Of a DNA stretch of 64,000 bases, positions 44,701 through 55,782 are shown piece by piece; the first letter of the stretch is position 1; every line of letters starts with the position of its first letter. Position numbers and translations under genes: made by a program. Source of the DNA: Hydra vulgaris (Eukaryota > Cnidaria > Hydrozoa > Anthoathecata > Hydridae); the NCBI RefSeq assembly GCF_038396675.1, contig NC_088931.1, forward strand, positions 9,230,001-9,294,000. The letters are read 5' to 3'. The notes under the pieces are model-generated. The model had not been told where the DNA came from and ran no database searches. It was given only the letters and a program-made list of their open reading frames with translations.

Positions 44701-44791
44701 CAGATGGTGGTTGTTGTACTTCAACATCTTTAGACGCTGTTGTCAAAGAAGAGCCAAAGCTAAATGAACTTGTCCCACCAAATAATGACAT
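28171..44791 (-). CDS. RAE1: RAE1 / Gle2 mRNA export and nuclear pore WD40 protein, 10 coding exons
   Basis: Exons in transcript order: 44791-44633, 43688-43596, 43403-43317, 43236-42997, 41142-41116, 33662-33556, 33086-33014, 28813-28712, 28635-28543, 28257-28171 (TGA). All junctions are GT/AG and in frame, giving 355 residues (human 368). Diagnostic stretches: [104 protein letters not shown] and GHEFYN...[19 protein letters not shown]1 is a seven-bladed beta-propeller that binds the GLEBS motif of NUP98 and acts in mRNA export and spindle assembly. Exon 5 has only 27 nt (KIESPLKYQ) between two large introns. The introns hold at least eight transposon relics, all outside the exons. A pyrimidine-rich acceptor ends at 44810, 18 nt before the ATG. 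Confidence 0.96.
28814..29280. repeat. RAE1 intron with AAT/AAC simple repeats
   Basis: Between 29040 and 29240 the sequence is dominated by AATAATAACAATAAC units. The rest is AT-rich intron with nothing recognised. Confidence 0.7.
29281..30300 (-). mobile_element. LINE reverse transcriptase relic
   Basis: Minus-strand translation, with frameshifts, gives reverse transcriptase debris in the right order: [12 protein letters not shown] (about 30200), then [16 protein letters not shown], a degenerate GVPQGS region and FNTWLIILF near 29960, where the active-site strand would be. It is not close in sequence to the CR1 copies in this window, so it is a separate, older family. It lies in a RAE1 intron. 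Confidence 0.55.
30370..31760 (+). mobile_element. hAT (ZBED-like) transposase relic
   Basis: Plus-strand remnants in order: [14 protein letters not shown] then [20 protein letters not shown] (30390-30465), typical of the middle of hAT transposases, then [10 protein letters not shown] near 30990, equivalent to the conserved TRWNS motif. There are many stops and frameshifts. A MITE at 31147-31343 interrupts it. The element ends were not found. Confidence 0.6.
31147..31343. mobile_element. MITE with GATGAT target duplication inside the hAT relic
   Basis: 197 bp flanked by GATGAT on both sides (31141-31146 and 31344-31349). The ends are inverted: CAACCTTCAGAATTAGG on the left, CCTAATTCCGAGGGTTG on the right. 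Inside lies the palindrome AGGTCGGCAA/TTGCCGACCT at about 31211-31235. Confidence 0.8.
32070..32255. repeat. 57-bp tandem repeat, three copies, and adjoining palindromic duplication
   Basis: Three copies of a unit of 57 bp (19 codons) containing AATGAACTTGTAGGTATATT and ATAACAATTTTGAGATTAA. The frame 32038-32259 stays open through all three, but I see no gene around it. Just to the right, 32264-32319 has two copies of AAAGTGAGCCAAAGGCCACT followed by TTCTGA. Confidence 0.7.
32640..32720. repeat. (TA)n microsatellite in RAE1 intron
   Basis: A pure TA array between the hAT relic and RAE1 exon 7. Confidence 0.95.
33985..34762 (-). mobile_element. LINE 'B', 3' part (split by CR1 copy 2)
   Basis: The minus strand encodes the C-terminal part of a reverse transcriptase [40 protein letters not shown], then [32 protein letters not shown] and, near the end, a degenerate ALPLEIVNS...NSFKN-type tail. 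Reading continues on the other side of CR1 copy 2 (37332-37768), so one older LINE has been cut in two. Confidence 0.75.
34763..37331 (-). mobile_element. CR1-like retrotransposon, copy 2, long open RT frame
   Basis: The best preserved of four copies. From 37331 to 34913 the minus strand is open for about 806 codons with no stop. It covers the end of the endonuclease ([22 protein letters not shown]) and a full reverse transcriptase: [67 protein letters not shown], and the C-terminal [15 protein letters not shown] and [18 protein letters not shown] at 34913 replaces a TAT codon present in other copies, removing about 25 residues. The 5' end is truncated relative to copies 1 and 4. The 3' end is an A-tract on the minus strand (34768-34788). 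It is inserted in LINE B within a RAE1 intron. Confidence 0.9.
34913..37006 (-). CDS. CR1 reverse transcriptase ORF2 fragment
   Basis: Coding part of CR1 copy 2: 697 codons counted from an in-frame TTG; the frame is open upstream to 37331 and lacks a true start because the element is 5'-truncated. Conserved RT blocks are in order with the FADD catalytic pair intact. One arginine replaces the usual glycine before VPQGS. Without the endonuclease N-terminus it cannot make a complete ORF2 protein. Confidence 0.85.
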   Translation of the reverse strand: MISLKLISHSSSSPESPYYRTSYNYSKADWDSFRDFLRDGPWVEIFPLPVDKCASYIISWIQAGMESFIPSRQFQVKPHSHPWFSTHCAAVIANRNRYFHIYQQNNSPENRRLFITARNNCKKVLSNAKARYSQVMKSRISSQKLGSRDFWKIFNNINNKGKSIIPPLLYGSDFVTSPKDKAKLFAKNFSSISSLDSTSCFLPDIANKQVDPLLDIHITPASVSKVISCLDSSTACGPDNIPVIVLQKCSPELSSILSKLFNKCLSESCFPACWKAASVVSIFKNSGERSDLSNYRPISLLPIISKVFESLINKHLISHLESNNLLSDHQYGFRSSRSTADLLTVITDRFYRALDEGGEVKAIVLDISKAFDKVWHAGLLHKLSSYGVSDNVFKTIESFLSNRSIKVVLDGQHSSSYSVTSRVPQGSILGPILYLIYINDLPDILTSKVALFADDTTIYSCRDKKSTLSDCLEGAFELDKDLTSATAWGSQWLVNFNSDKTQFFSANHYRNNLDLPIFMNGVVLDESPTLHLLGLTLTSNLSWKPYIKSNAKLASAKVASLYRARLYKSQIRPCMEYCCHIWGGSSNDAFSLLDKVQKRIVNIVGPALAANLQPLSHRRNVASLSLFYKYYNGHCSKELASYVSSTKIHSRVTRHSIKCHPFSVTVPKCSKNAYLSSFFPRTSVLWNSLPSSCFPDS
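37332..37768 (-). mobile_element. LINE 'B', 5' part
   Basis: Minus-strand reverse transcriptase fragment: [18 protein letters not shown], then [35 protein letters not shown], then VDTKILS in place of ADDTKL. It stops in RDLYNIG at 37340 exactly where CR1 copy 2 begins, and resumes as WSEKG at 34758. Confidence 0.8.
37778..40224 (-). mobile_element. Transib-like DNA transposon relic
   Basis: The ends are inverted: CACAGTGGGCCAAACACC at 37778 and, on the other strand from 40224, CACAGTAGGCGAAACA. CACAGTG equals the recombination-signal heptamer shared by Transib elements and RAG. Minus-strand coding debris is in the order expected for a Transib transposase: [16 protein letters not shown] (39530-39480), near the first catalytic Asp with the usual DGSG changed to [22 protein letters not shown] (39240); [19 protein letters not shown] (38760); [20 protein letters not shown] (38680). 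Frameshifts make it dead. No clean 5-bp target duplication was found. The assignment rests on termini plus remembered motifs. Confidence 0.55.
40240..40993 (-). mobile_element. Tc1/mariner-type relic (5' part)
   Basis: The minus strand starts [20 protein letters not shown] (40668), a Tc1-type paired helix-turn-helix ([20 protein letters not shown]), followed after a stop by [11 protein letters not shown] and [11 protein letters not shown]. The outer end reads CACTGCAACCATTTTCTATAG on the minus strand from 40993. TTTTCTATAGACGCA recurs inside at about 40760 and 40800, resembling doubled terminal repeats. The catalytic half is missing next to the Transib-like relic. Confidence 0.65.
41296..42020 (-). 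mobile_element. CR1-like retrotransposon, copy 3, 3' fragment
   Basis: About 0.7 kb matching the 3' end of copies 2 and 4, including [31 protein letters not shown] and the 3' UTR. The 5' side is truncated at about 42020 within the RT frame. Small deletions and frameshifts are present. It lies 150 bp upstream (in transcript sense) of the RAE1 27-nt exon. Confidence 0.85.
42021..42996. other. RAE1 intron 4, non-coding
   Basis: AT-rich sequence with a GAAA-rich stretch at 42230-42270 and a short tandem repeat AATGTTAATACTGGTAACAA at 42700-42745. No gene was recognised. Confidence 0.5.
43914..44401. mobile_element. hAT-type MITE with CTTGGCC repeats in RAE1 intron 1
   Basis: It starts CAGAGTTG (43914) and ends CAACTCTG (44401). 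The flanking 8-mers TTTTTTAG and TTTTTAAG differ by one base, as expected of an aged hAT target duplication. The interior is rich in CTTGGCCTTGACC-type repeats near both ends. No transposase. Confidence 0.65.
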
Positions 44792-45280
44792 TTTTGATTT
44801 TGTTCTTATCTGAAGAAAAAAAACTAACTTAGATTAACTTAATTTGTAAAAAAAAAATTTTTTAAACAAATTGCATGTCAGATTATCGTTAATAACAACA
44901 ATTTACTTCTACTTTATATACGCATTTTATCATTTTCTTACTAATTTAAATTAATTCGATATCTTTAGATTTTTTTAAGTTTACTTATAGTCGATTTCGG
45001 GACTTTATAAATCGTTTCGAATTTAAGTTTAAAAAAGTGCAATTAATTACTAGTTATTAAATGCAATAAATTGCCTTTTAGTTAATTAAAGGGTAATTTA
45101 ATATTTTACAAGAAAACGCGAATTATTGTTAGCAAAAGCAAACCACACGTATATAAGGACAATCTAGAGAACTAGGCATTTTGTAAGAATTTTTTAATAG
45201 TATTTTTAAGAATTTTGTTGTTTATAAAATAAATGCATAATTACATGACTAGGGCAAGAAGAAGAAAAGTAAAGTTTAAA
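44792..45280 (-). promoter_or_regulatory. RAE1 upstream region
   Basis: Non-coding DNA between the RAE1 ATG and the piggyBac-like element. A polypyrimidine acceptor TTTTTTTTCTTCAG ends at 44810, leaving an 18-nt leader before the ATG. It would serve a 5' UTR intron or spliced-leader addition. No clear TATA box can be picked out of the AT-rich background. Confidence 0.4.
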
Positions 45281-45850
45281 CACCTTTGCTGCCGAGCTAT
45301 TTTAAACTATGCTTTGTTTCTTTGCCGAGCCATAAAGTCTGCAATGATTAATTTTTGCCGAGGTTGTTTTTGGCGGTTTCATTCTCGTTGCCAAGGCTCG
45401 TTGATCCACATTTTAATAAATAAAATATTTTTAATCTACAATAATTCTATAGTATTTTTTATTCTGAATATAATTGACAAAAAAAAGCATTACGAGAATA
45501 CTCGTACTTTAGCAATGGAGAAGAATTTTTTTTCTCCAGTGCCGAAGTACGAGTTTACTCGTAACACCGTAATGAGTATAACTCATTGAAGTGACTACTA
45601 ATGTAGCTTATTGGATGCATTAAGCATCCGTAATGAGTATAACCCATTGCGGTGACTATGATATAGCTTATTTGATGCATTATTATTATAAATATTGTTT
45701 CAGTTTTTTTGAACATGCACATGCACATAGCAGTTATCACGAGTAAAAAAGGTAATTTATATTTTGTTTTCTTAACTCTAAATTGTTGTGTTTTTTAGAC
45801 AAGAAGCTAAAATATATTTGATAACTACATTATACTGCATGTTATAGAAA

Positions 45851-45931
45851 TGTAAAAAAAATTTGAAGTACACAATAAAATGTTTTTAATATATTAAAAA
45901 ACATTTTATTGTGCACTTCGAATTTTTTACA
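45851..45931. repeat. Long palindrome inside piggyBac-like element
   Basis: Arms of about 36 bp pair around TAATATATTA, with mismatches only toward the outside. The core arms read CACAATAAAATG and CATTTTATTGTG. Confidence 0.85.
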
Positions 45932-46050
45932 CAGTATGCTAATTAATATGTTTTATAAAAAAGTAATTTCTTTTTCATAAATAGATAATTTATAAATTTA
46001 TCTATCTCATATTAGCTCAACACAGATGTTCCACAATTGAATCAGCACAT

Positions 46051-46218
46051 ATGATTATGGAAGATTGTGAGGATAGTGATGATGATGATATTGAAGATTC
46101 GGATTCATTTTTTGCTTATACTGCTACGTCTTCGAGCTTGACTGCATCAGAATCAGGTTCTGAAGATAATAACACTGAAGAAAGTGATGACGATCAGTTA
46201 AGTCAGACGTTCATCTAG
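46051..46218 (+). pseudogene. PiggyBac transposase N-terminal acidic fragment
   Basis: A 55-codon frame, MIMEDCEDSDDDDIEDSD onward, rich in Asp, Glu and Ser like the N-terminus of PGBD-type transposases, ending at TAG. The segment that should hold the first two catalytic aspartates is missing between here and 46300. Confidence 0.6.
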
Positions 46219-46301
46219 CAGCCACTGCAGAAGATTTTTTACAATTATAATTTACGATAACTTTTACAATTTGTTTGAATTAACAAAGCAGTTGATAAAT
46301 C

Positions 46302-46964
46302 AAAAAATACATTTACATTTGTGGTAATTTAAGAACTGACCGAAAGTCAAATCCAAAAGAATGCACTAAAGCAAAACTAAAACAGGGAGACATTATAAGC
46401 AGAAGCAGAGAGGGTGTAGTGGTTGTTAAATGAAAAGACAAAAGAGACGTGCTAATGATTAGCAACTTGCTTTCGTTGCAAATGATTGAAGTGACAAACA
46501 GGAGAGGAGAGAAGAAAATGAAACCCAATATTATTAAAGATTACAATCAATGTATGTCAGTAGATAGGGCGGAACAAATGGTATCATATTATGATTCCCT
46601 AAGAAAGACAATTATATGGTATAAAAAAGTAGCACTTCATCTCTTTAATACTTTTTTGTTTAATGCTTCCTGTCTAAACAGCAAATATGGACTAGATAAA
46701 ACAATTTCCTTGCTTAAGTTTAGAGAATTAATTGTTACGGATTTATTGGGTGAACGTTTGAATGAAATTGTGCCTCGAATCACCAATAATAGTTTCCACT
46801 ACTTGTCTTCAATACCACCAAATGAAAAGGAAAAACTCCCAACAAAACCATGTTGAGTCTGGTCTAAAATAAAACGTAAAGAAACACAATATGAATGTGC
46901 TGTTTGTGAAAATAGACCTCCGTTATGTATTGGCGAATGTTTCAGAATGTATCATTCAAAAGAA
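46302..46964 (+). pseudogene. PiggyBac transposase C-terminal half
   Basis: Recognisable order: ICGNLRTDRKSNPKE, KLKQGDIISRSREGVVVV, KDKRDVLMIS, then RRGEKKMKPNIIKDYNQCMS with VDRAEQMVSYYDSLRKTIIW (third catalytic Asp region), KVALHLFNTFLFNAS, and the C-terminal cysteine-rich domain CAVCENRPPLCIGECFRMYH. In-frame stops at about 46440 and 46854 interrupt it, so the copy is not autonomous. The 46449-46856 part is a continuous open frame of 135 codons. Confidence 0.85.
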
Positions 46965-47406
46965 TAGGTTTACACTTTAATTTTCATGAAATAAAATTAA
47001 AGCATTATCAATATTTTACTTTTATCTGTTTTTAGCTATATCTGTCTTCATCCGCATTTAAACTACGTTCCTTGGATTTTTAAAATAATAACTTGACTGT
47101 AATATTTTCTGAAATCAAATGTGAAGCTAAGAAAAAAAAAAAAAAGTGAATTGACAAAGCCAGTCATGCACAAATATTATTTGAAATAAGTTAGTATAAC
47201 TACAAGTTTACTCGAAGTTGGCAAACTCACGACGCCGGTTTATACGAGTATTCTCGTAGTTGGCAAATACCAAAGTCCCGCTAAATACGAGTATACTCGT
47301 AGTTGGCAAATAAATGACGCCAACTTACTACGAGTGTACTCGTAGTTAGCACCAAACGTGTTAATCTCAAGCTGCTTTAAAAATTGATTTAATAAAAAAT
47401 AAATAA

Positions 47407-47724
47407 GGGACTGTCCATTGATTATGTCATGAATTTTTTGTCAACTTTTACCTCCTCCATTCCCCTTATCAATAACTTGTCAAACTTCCTAAGGCCCCTA
47501 TAAAATTACGTCATTATTTGATTAACTCCCCACCCCAAACAAAATTTAAATGGAAAAAAAAAATCTTTTTTTCATATTTCTAAGTAATAAAATTTATTTA
47601 AAAAAATAACATTATTGACATCAACTTTTCTTGGTCTCTCCTCTCCTTCTTATCAACAAATGATAAAAATTTCCAGACCTTTCATCGCCCTTATTTTGTT
47701 GACGTAATTAATAGACAATCTCTC
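47407..47724. mobile_element. MITE-like inverted-repeat element
   Basis: The left end GGGACTGTCCATTGATTATG and the right end GACGTAATTAATAGACAATC are imperfect inverted copies. C-rich blocks (CCTCCTCCATTCCCC, CCCCACCCC) follow the left end. Same design as 24879-25999 and 58206-58368. Interior non-coding. Confidence 0.55.
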
Positions 47725-47807
47725 AAAAAAATGACGTATCTTCTTAAAATTACAAAGACTTTTTATGTTGTACCAAAATACACACACAAACACGCATGCA
47801 CAGATAA

Positions 47808-48120
47808 TGCGGTAGCGGTGAAGTGGTAGAGCTCTCGCTTCATAAACGAGAAGTTCTGAGTTCGATTCCCACCACGTCCCTGGTAATACCGCGCTCAGCT
47901 TTTTCTCCACGCAGCTGCCTTGTTCGTTAATGTTCGTGTTTCGGAGTTACAGAGTTGTGAAAGGGTTCTAACCACAACTAAAGCAGCCTCCTCGACTGTA
48001 GTGGCCTTCATGTGTCTGAACCTGTTTAGACGATTTCCTAACATTTTGGTTAGATGAGGAGATACTGCATTTTCGCTTAGCACGGCAGAATAGCGCTTTG
48101 CATATCAGAAGAGCTCCATA
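47808..48120 (+). mobile_element. tRNA-derived SINE-like unit
   Basis: 47808-47880 resembles a tRNA: GCGGTAGCGGTGAAGTGGTA with a D-arm-like GTGGTAGAGC, an anticodon stem-loop TCTCGC-TTCATAA-ACGAGA (CAT in the loop), and the B-box GTTCGATTCCC. The acceptor ends do not pair, and the D region is longer than normal, so a functional tRNA is unlikely. The 240 bp downstream are GC-richer than the surroundings and probably form the SINE body. Confidence 0.5.
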
Positions 48121-48689
48121 TACATATCACAAAAAAGTCTATGATTTAAAAAAATTTTACATTTTATAATCATAGATCAAATATAAAAAGAAAGAATAAA
48201 TATGTATAAAAAAGATCTAACTGTTAAAGATCTCATCGATGAACCTCATTGTAAAAATTTTTAAATGAGATCTCATCTCATAAATAAAAAAATCTTAACC
48301 AAATGAAAAACATCGATATCGGAATAAATCTTATCTTGAATAAGTAAATTTTATGTCTGAATAAGTTTTATGTCGAAGTAATAACTACTAATAACTGTAT
48401 TAAAAAGAAATAAAGTTAGATTGTTTAAAAAAAAAAACTTTTTAACAATCATAATTATTAAAACATTATTAGTAAGCATAATCAGTACTGAAATGTTATT
48501 AATAATCATAATTAATTTTAAAACATTATTAATAATCATAATTAGCACTCAAACGTTATTACAAGCATAATTAGTACTGAAACAATAATATTTTAAAACA
48601 ACTTTTTACTACTAGGTAATTCCATTTCTGTGCGTGATTTTTTATTTATATTTGTTTTTACAATTAAAAGCTAGGACTTGAATATTTTT
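48121..48689. other. AT-rich non-coding with ATTATTAATAATCATAATTA repeats
   Basis: Between 48440 and 48590 there are four to five imperfect copies of a ~45-bp unit built on TAATCATAATTAGTACTGAAA. No gene is seen. Confidence 0.5.
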
Positions 48690-48746
48690 ATCATTTTATT
48701 ATTTTTTTAATTGTGTGTACACACAATTAAAAAATAATAAAATGAT
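48690..48746. repeat. 57-bp near-perfect palindrome
   Basis: Arms of 28 bp differ only by one extra T in the left arm; the centre is TTGTGTGTACACACAA. Confidence 0.95.
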
Positions 48747-49114
48747 ATGATTATATTAAATACGAGTTGAAGAGACATTTGAAGAGATATTCACAGGAGA
48801 TACTCACAAGTATTTTGTTTTCTTAAAAATAACAACACAAAAACGAAATTTGCAACTTCTGTGCGTGACTTCTGTGCCTGACCATACACGAACTGCAATT
48901 AAACAATTGCGGTGACTTTTTGATAAATAACTTTTTGGAAATCTTTACTAATATTTAAAATATTATTTTAAAAAAAAAGTATACTGCTGAAACTTATATT
49001 TAACGAAGAATTAAAGATTTAGTAAAAGATATTTAGTAACTAAAATTTGCGTTTTTCTGCTCCATGGTGATTTGGCTTCAAATTTAATTTAAAGTGTTTG
49101 TATTGAAAAAAAAA

Positions 49115-49205
49115 TTTCTTCGACAAAGATAATTTAATATGGACGAAACAGGTTTGTTAACTGTTCCAAACAAAATGTCCAATGCTGTAAGTTTCCGTAC
49201 AAAAT
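49115..49205 (+). pseudogene. Pogo-type transposase scrap
   Basis: NMDETGLLTVPNKMSNAVSF at 49138-49200 looks like the DETG motif around the first catalytic Asp of pogo/jerky-type transposases. No other part of the protein was found nearby. Confidence 0.4.
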
Positions 49206-49410
49206 CTTTGATAACGTTACTAATGAATACCACTCTTTTTACTTTACAAAGAAAATAGTTAATCGTTAGAAAAAAAAAAAATTTTTTGAAAAAATTTCAG
49301 TTACAATTGGTTTACTATTAACAATCTTTTTTTTTTTTAATAGCTGCAGTTTTTCAGGATCTATTGAAAGTTTATTGAAAAAAAGGTTTTTGGAGTAATT
49401 GGAAAAATTT

Positions 49411-49908
49411 TCACGGGGCAAGTTGGCAAGTTAGCATTTTCGACGGAAAAAAAAATGTTACAAAATTAATTTTTTATTTTTATTTTCATTTTTTACAAAA
49501 GTTAAAATTACAAAAAACATTTTAGAAAATTTTAGAAAATGATTTTTTAACAGATAAAAAGTGTTTCGGCTTGTTATATAAAACTGCTATATAAAACTGT
49601 TTCGGCTTGTTATATAAACTAATATTTAGTACCAGCTAAAAGTAATATTAAATTTTGGCTTAAAACTGTTGTCAAAACAAATAGTAAAAAAATTTCTAAA
49701 AAATTTGGCAATTAATAGTACATTAATATTCATTTTTATTGTTTGCGCCAACTTATTCGGGGTGGGTAAGTTGGCGAACTTTTTATTTTTATTTTGCCGT
49801 TAGGGCTACGACTCTGTAGCCCTAACGGCAAATTATTTTGACTATATATAAAAATCTTTGAGCTCTAGAGCTCAATTTGTAAAAAAAAGGCAACTAGCCC
49901 CGGTGTCC
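49411..49908. mobile_element. Possible MITE with GGGGCAAGTTGGC-type ends
   Basis: CACGGGGCAAGTTGGCAAG at 49422 and, inverted, GCAACTAGCCCCGGTGTCC ending at 49908. A third copy of the motif, in both orientations, lies at 49746-49780. A perfect 17-bp-arm hairpin (49793-49832, GCCGTTAGGGCTAC arms) and the palindrome GAGCTCTAGAGCTC (about 49860) are inside. Boundaries are uncertain. Confidence 0.4.
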
Positions 49909-50381
49909 TCTACAAAAATTTATATAAATTAAAATCAAATGAAAGTAATTTGGAAATGCCCATTTTTTCTCAAATTTATGATTTTTGTAATGGGTGTTAT
50001 CCATTATATTATATACCTTGTCAAACACTTGTTCGGAAGGCTGCTGGTGAGTCATATAAAAATTACAATGCAATAATATTAGGCAATACGTAATGTCAAT
50101 GGGTACACAATAATAACTATTACTAATTTTTTGAAGAAATTATAACTAAAAAAAAATAATTTTTTTATCAATTTAGTTTTTTTGTAGATAAAAACTCAAA
50201 AATTGCAATTTTGCATTTTTTGACGTAGATATAAATTATGAATAAGAAAATTAAATTTAATTAATACTTCAGCTATAATTTTGTAATTATTATTTTTATA
50301 GATTGAAACACTATTTGGTGGCTCCAAAAGAACACCATAAGGAGGTTCTTGTCCTTTTTTATAACAATATATACTTAAACT

Positions 50382-50577
50382 GCCGTGGTGCAGTGGTTAG
50401 AGTTCTGGCTCAGAACCCAGAGGTCCCAGGTTCGATGCCAGCTCTAGCCCAACAAGCGACATTGGTACGGAAAGAGGCGCGAACTTCTTGTTAAATGCTC
50501 TCCCGCGGTGCCCTGTGATAAGACCGTAAGTACTTCTGGGAGCACCTAAAATAACTACACCTAAAAAAAAAAAAAAA
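50382..50577 (+). mobile_element. tRNA-derived SINE with A-rich tail
   Basis: Starts with a tRNA-like head: GTGGTGCAGTGGTTAGAG (A-box type) and CAGGTTCGATGCC (B-box type), about 35 nt apart. A GC-rich body of about 100 bp follows, ending ACACCTAAAAAAAA. Typical SINE layout; no second copy is visible here. Confidence 0.65.
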
Positions 50578-51699
50578 CTTAAAGAAGTTTTGGTATACTT
50601 TCTAAACTTATTAACTTAAAAACAACAAAAAGATAATCCTTCAAATTTGGCCCAAATATTCCTTGTTAATACTTAAACTAAAAGGTCTTCACCTATTTTT
50701 GTTTTGAAAAAGTCATCACCTATTTTTGTTTTGATTTCCTGATTTTTATTTCTTATTAAAATATGCTATGATTGCAAATTTATGCTATTTTATTATCTTA
50801 TTTTATAGTTTGTAATATCTTTGTAAAAATATTTTTATTTTTTATTTTACCTATTTTTATGTTTTAAGTTTTTTAAATTGTACTGACGGCTTCAATGTAA
50901 ACGGGACTCGGCGATAAGACAATACATATCTTCTTCTTGCTCCGGCCATTTATTATACATGTAAACAATTTTTCTTATTGTAAATAGTATTATACGGCAA
51001 AAAATAAATAAATAAATAATAATAATACGTCAAAAACATGTACTAAACCATTAAAATATCTTTTACTATATTTAGTAACGCCCATTTCGTAGAAGTAATA
51101 AATCTTTGAGTTTTGGGATCATAACTTCTCATAAAATATTAATTCAACCTTGATTTTGGTAAATGATATAGGTACATATTAACTAAACATGCAGTGAAAA
51201 TTTTAAAGCTATCGCATCATTATTTTTTGAAATATATTGTTTGAAGTTAGATTAAAAGTCAGAAAAACACATATTTAACAAAAAAGTACAACAAAAAAAA
51301 ATATTCCCAGTATGCTTTTAAGATTCCGAGAAATTAACAGATAATGGAAAAAGCAAATACAGTATTATATGGAAAAGCTGCAACAACAAGTTAGGGTTTA
51401 AATCTTAAAAAGGATTTTTTTTGGTGGGAAGTTAAGAACGTTGTTAAGATCTTGCTTAGGACGCTTATTTTTCATAATATATGTAAAAAACAAAACGAAC
51501 AAAAAAAACAACTTTAATTAAAATTTTTTAGAATTTATGTATTCAGCATCAAGAGTAACAAAATCTAAATAAGAAACAGTTAAAATTTTTTGACTTTTTT
51601 TTTTCTTTATTTTTATGCATAATTTTTCTATACCCGTAAAAAGAGATATACTTTTTCCAACTATATTATTAAATAGTTTACTTTATAAATTTTAAGGTG
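50578..51699. other. Non-coding AT-rich DNA
   Basis: No coding, RNA or repeat structure recognised, apart from short A/T runs and a small AATA array near 51000. Confidence 0.5.
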
Positions 51700-51726
51700 T
51701 GAGCGAGTGTACGCAAGCTGCGTTTT

Positions 51727-51856
51727 TGTAAATGTTTAAAAGTTCTTAACCGCAATCTTAAAATCGTACATCAAATATCGATCATTGATTTTGTTAATAC
51801 TTTTGTCCGTGAAATGAATTTGCGAGACAAAATCGCTTTTGGTTTACTCGGCGCAA
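51727..51856 (+). other. Orphan exon-like open segment with consensus donor
   Basis: The frame reading [20 protein letters not shown] then [15 protein letters not shown] is open from about 51715 to 51856 and stops being coding-like exactly at A|GTGAGT, a perfect donor. Base composition is less AT-rich than the flanks. A CAAG| acceptor occurs at about 51718. I do not recognise the peptide, and no partner exon was found; the TA/TG array begins 30 bp downstream. Confidence 0.25.
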
Positions 51857-51884
51857 GTGAGTTAATAATTCGTTTTAATATCCA

Positions 51885-54600
<2,716 letters not shown>

Positions 54601-54614
54601 ACACCAATAGTATC

Positions 54615-55145
54615 ACTTACGGGACAGATTTTACAAAAAAACGAACACTTACGGGGACATAAGCATTAACGGGGACATTTTAGTGTACCCGTTAATTTTT
54701 GTCCCCGTAAGCATCGTTTTTTTGTAAAAAATGTTCCCGTAAACAACTTTACAGAGAACAAAAAGAACATACATTGACTATTAAATGGCCTAACTCGCAG
54801 CGGAGTGCTGCTACATTGACTGAGGGTTGGGTTTGGTCTGGGTCAGCATCATGGTCAGGCTTAGGGTTAAGGTTACAGCAAGGTTTAAATATGGTTATAT
54901 TACTGCAATTAATCGTTTTGTAAATAGATGAAAATAAAAATGAAATTTAGTATATAATAAATAAAAATAACAAAAATAAATATAAAAAACATATTTTTAT
55001 AATACAAAAATAAATTTAAATATGTACAAATAAAAATATGATAAAAATTAAAAAATATTTATATCTATGATCAAATTAGTATAGAAAAAGGAAAAAAAAA
55101 AAAAATAGAACGGGAACAAAAAAAAACATGTCCCCGTAAGCACCG
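54615..55145. mobile_element. Foldback element with TTACGGGGACA repeats
   Basis: 54615-54672 and 54686-54745 are inverted copies of about 57 bp, each with two TTACGGGGACA-type motifs. A further inverted copy, TGTCCCCGTAAGCACC, closes the element at about 55145. The interior holds an inverted relative of the GATGTAGCAGCACTCC minisatellite (54790-54835). No coding frame. Confidence 0.6.
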
Positions 55146-55782
55146 ACTAGGAGTGCAGGGGAGAGCGGGGTTATTTGTCACGCGGGGTTGGTTGTCACAA
55201 AGGTTATTATAGGAAATGTAGATAAGGTTTAGAACTTTAAATCATACAATCGAAATGTTATATAAAAAAATAACATTTTCACTGTAATTTTCAGCTTTTT
55301 TCAGCGTGTATGAAAAAAGTTTTTATAACTTTTTAATATGAAAAAGTTAAATTTCGCTCATTTATAAATTTTCTTTTACCAAACGAAAATTATTTTATCG
55401 TGCTTTGAATGTACATTTTTAAAGTTTTTTATTCATTTGAGTAACTTAATCCAAAAAAATTCTCATGAAATTCACACGCTTTTAGATAAATTTACAGGTG
55501 TCTTGCAACTTATATAGAAGGGGTTGCTTGTCACAAAATATATGGGGATGGCTGTCACAATTTGAAAAAAATAGGCTCATGAAGAATCCACACCAGGCTT
55601 ACACCAATTTATATGTGACTTATTTTTTTCATCCAACAATTTATAAAAACATCATTTTTAAAAACACATATATAGTCCTAAACTAAATTTGTTTTTTCGG
55701 TATAGTATCTTCTTTTTTTTCAGTATATAACCTTTTTTTTTTTCCAGATTATTCAGATTTATTCTTTGTATTATATAAACAA

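Larger units (their letters stand above)
45281..47360 (+). mobile_element. PiggyBac-like element with internally deleted transposase
   Basis: The outer ends match as inverted repeats (CACCTTTGCTGCC at 45281; GGTGCTAACT...-type complement ending AACGTG at 47360), with TTAA at 47361-47364 and TTAA one base off at 45276-45279. TTAA is the piggyBac target. Four 16-17-bp palindromes of the TACGAGTRTACTCGTA/AATGAGTATAACTCATT type lie near the left end (45491, 45548, 45571, 45632) and four near the right end (47201, 47243, 47286, 47329). Transposase fragments are annotated separately. Confidence 0.7.

Noticed and set aside
45233-45589. 118-codon plus-strand frame as a gene
   Set aside because: It crosses the end of the piggyBac-like element and its palindromes, has no recognisable domain and no splice context.
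46313-46528. Minus-strand 71-codon frame
   Set aside because: Antisense to the piggyBac transposase fragment.
47808-47880. Functional tRNA-Met(CAT)
   Set aside because: The acceptor ends do not pair and the D region is abnormal; the unit continues into a SINE-like body.
50382-50460. Functional tRNA gene
   Set aside because: A- and B-box-like motifs are present, but no cloverleaf can be drawn and an A-rich SINE tail follows.
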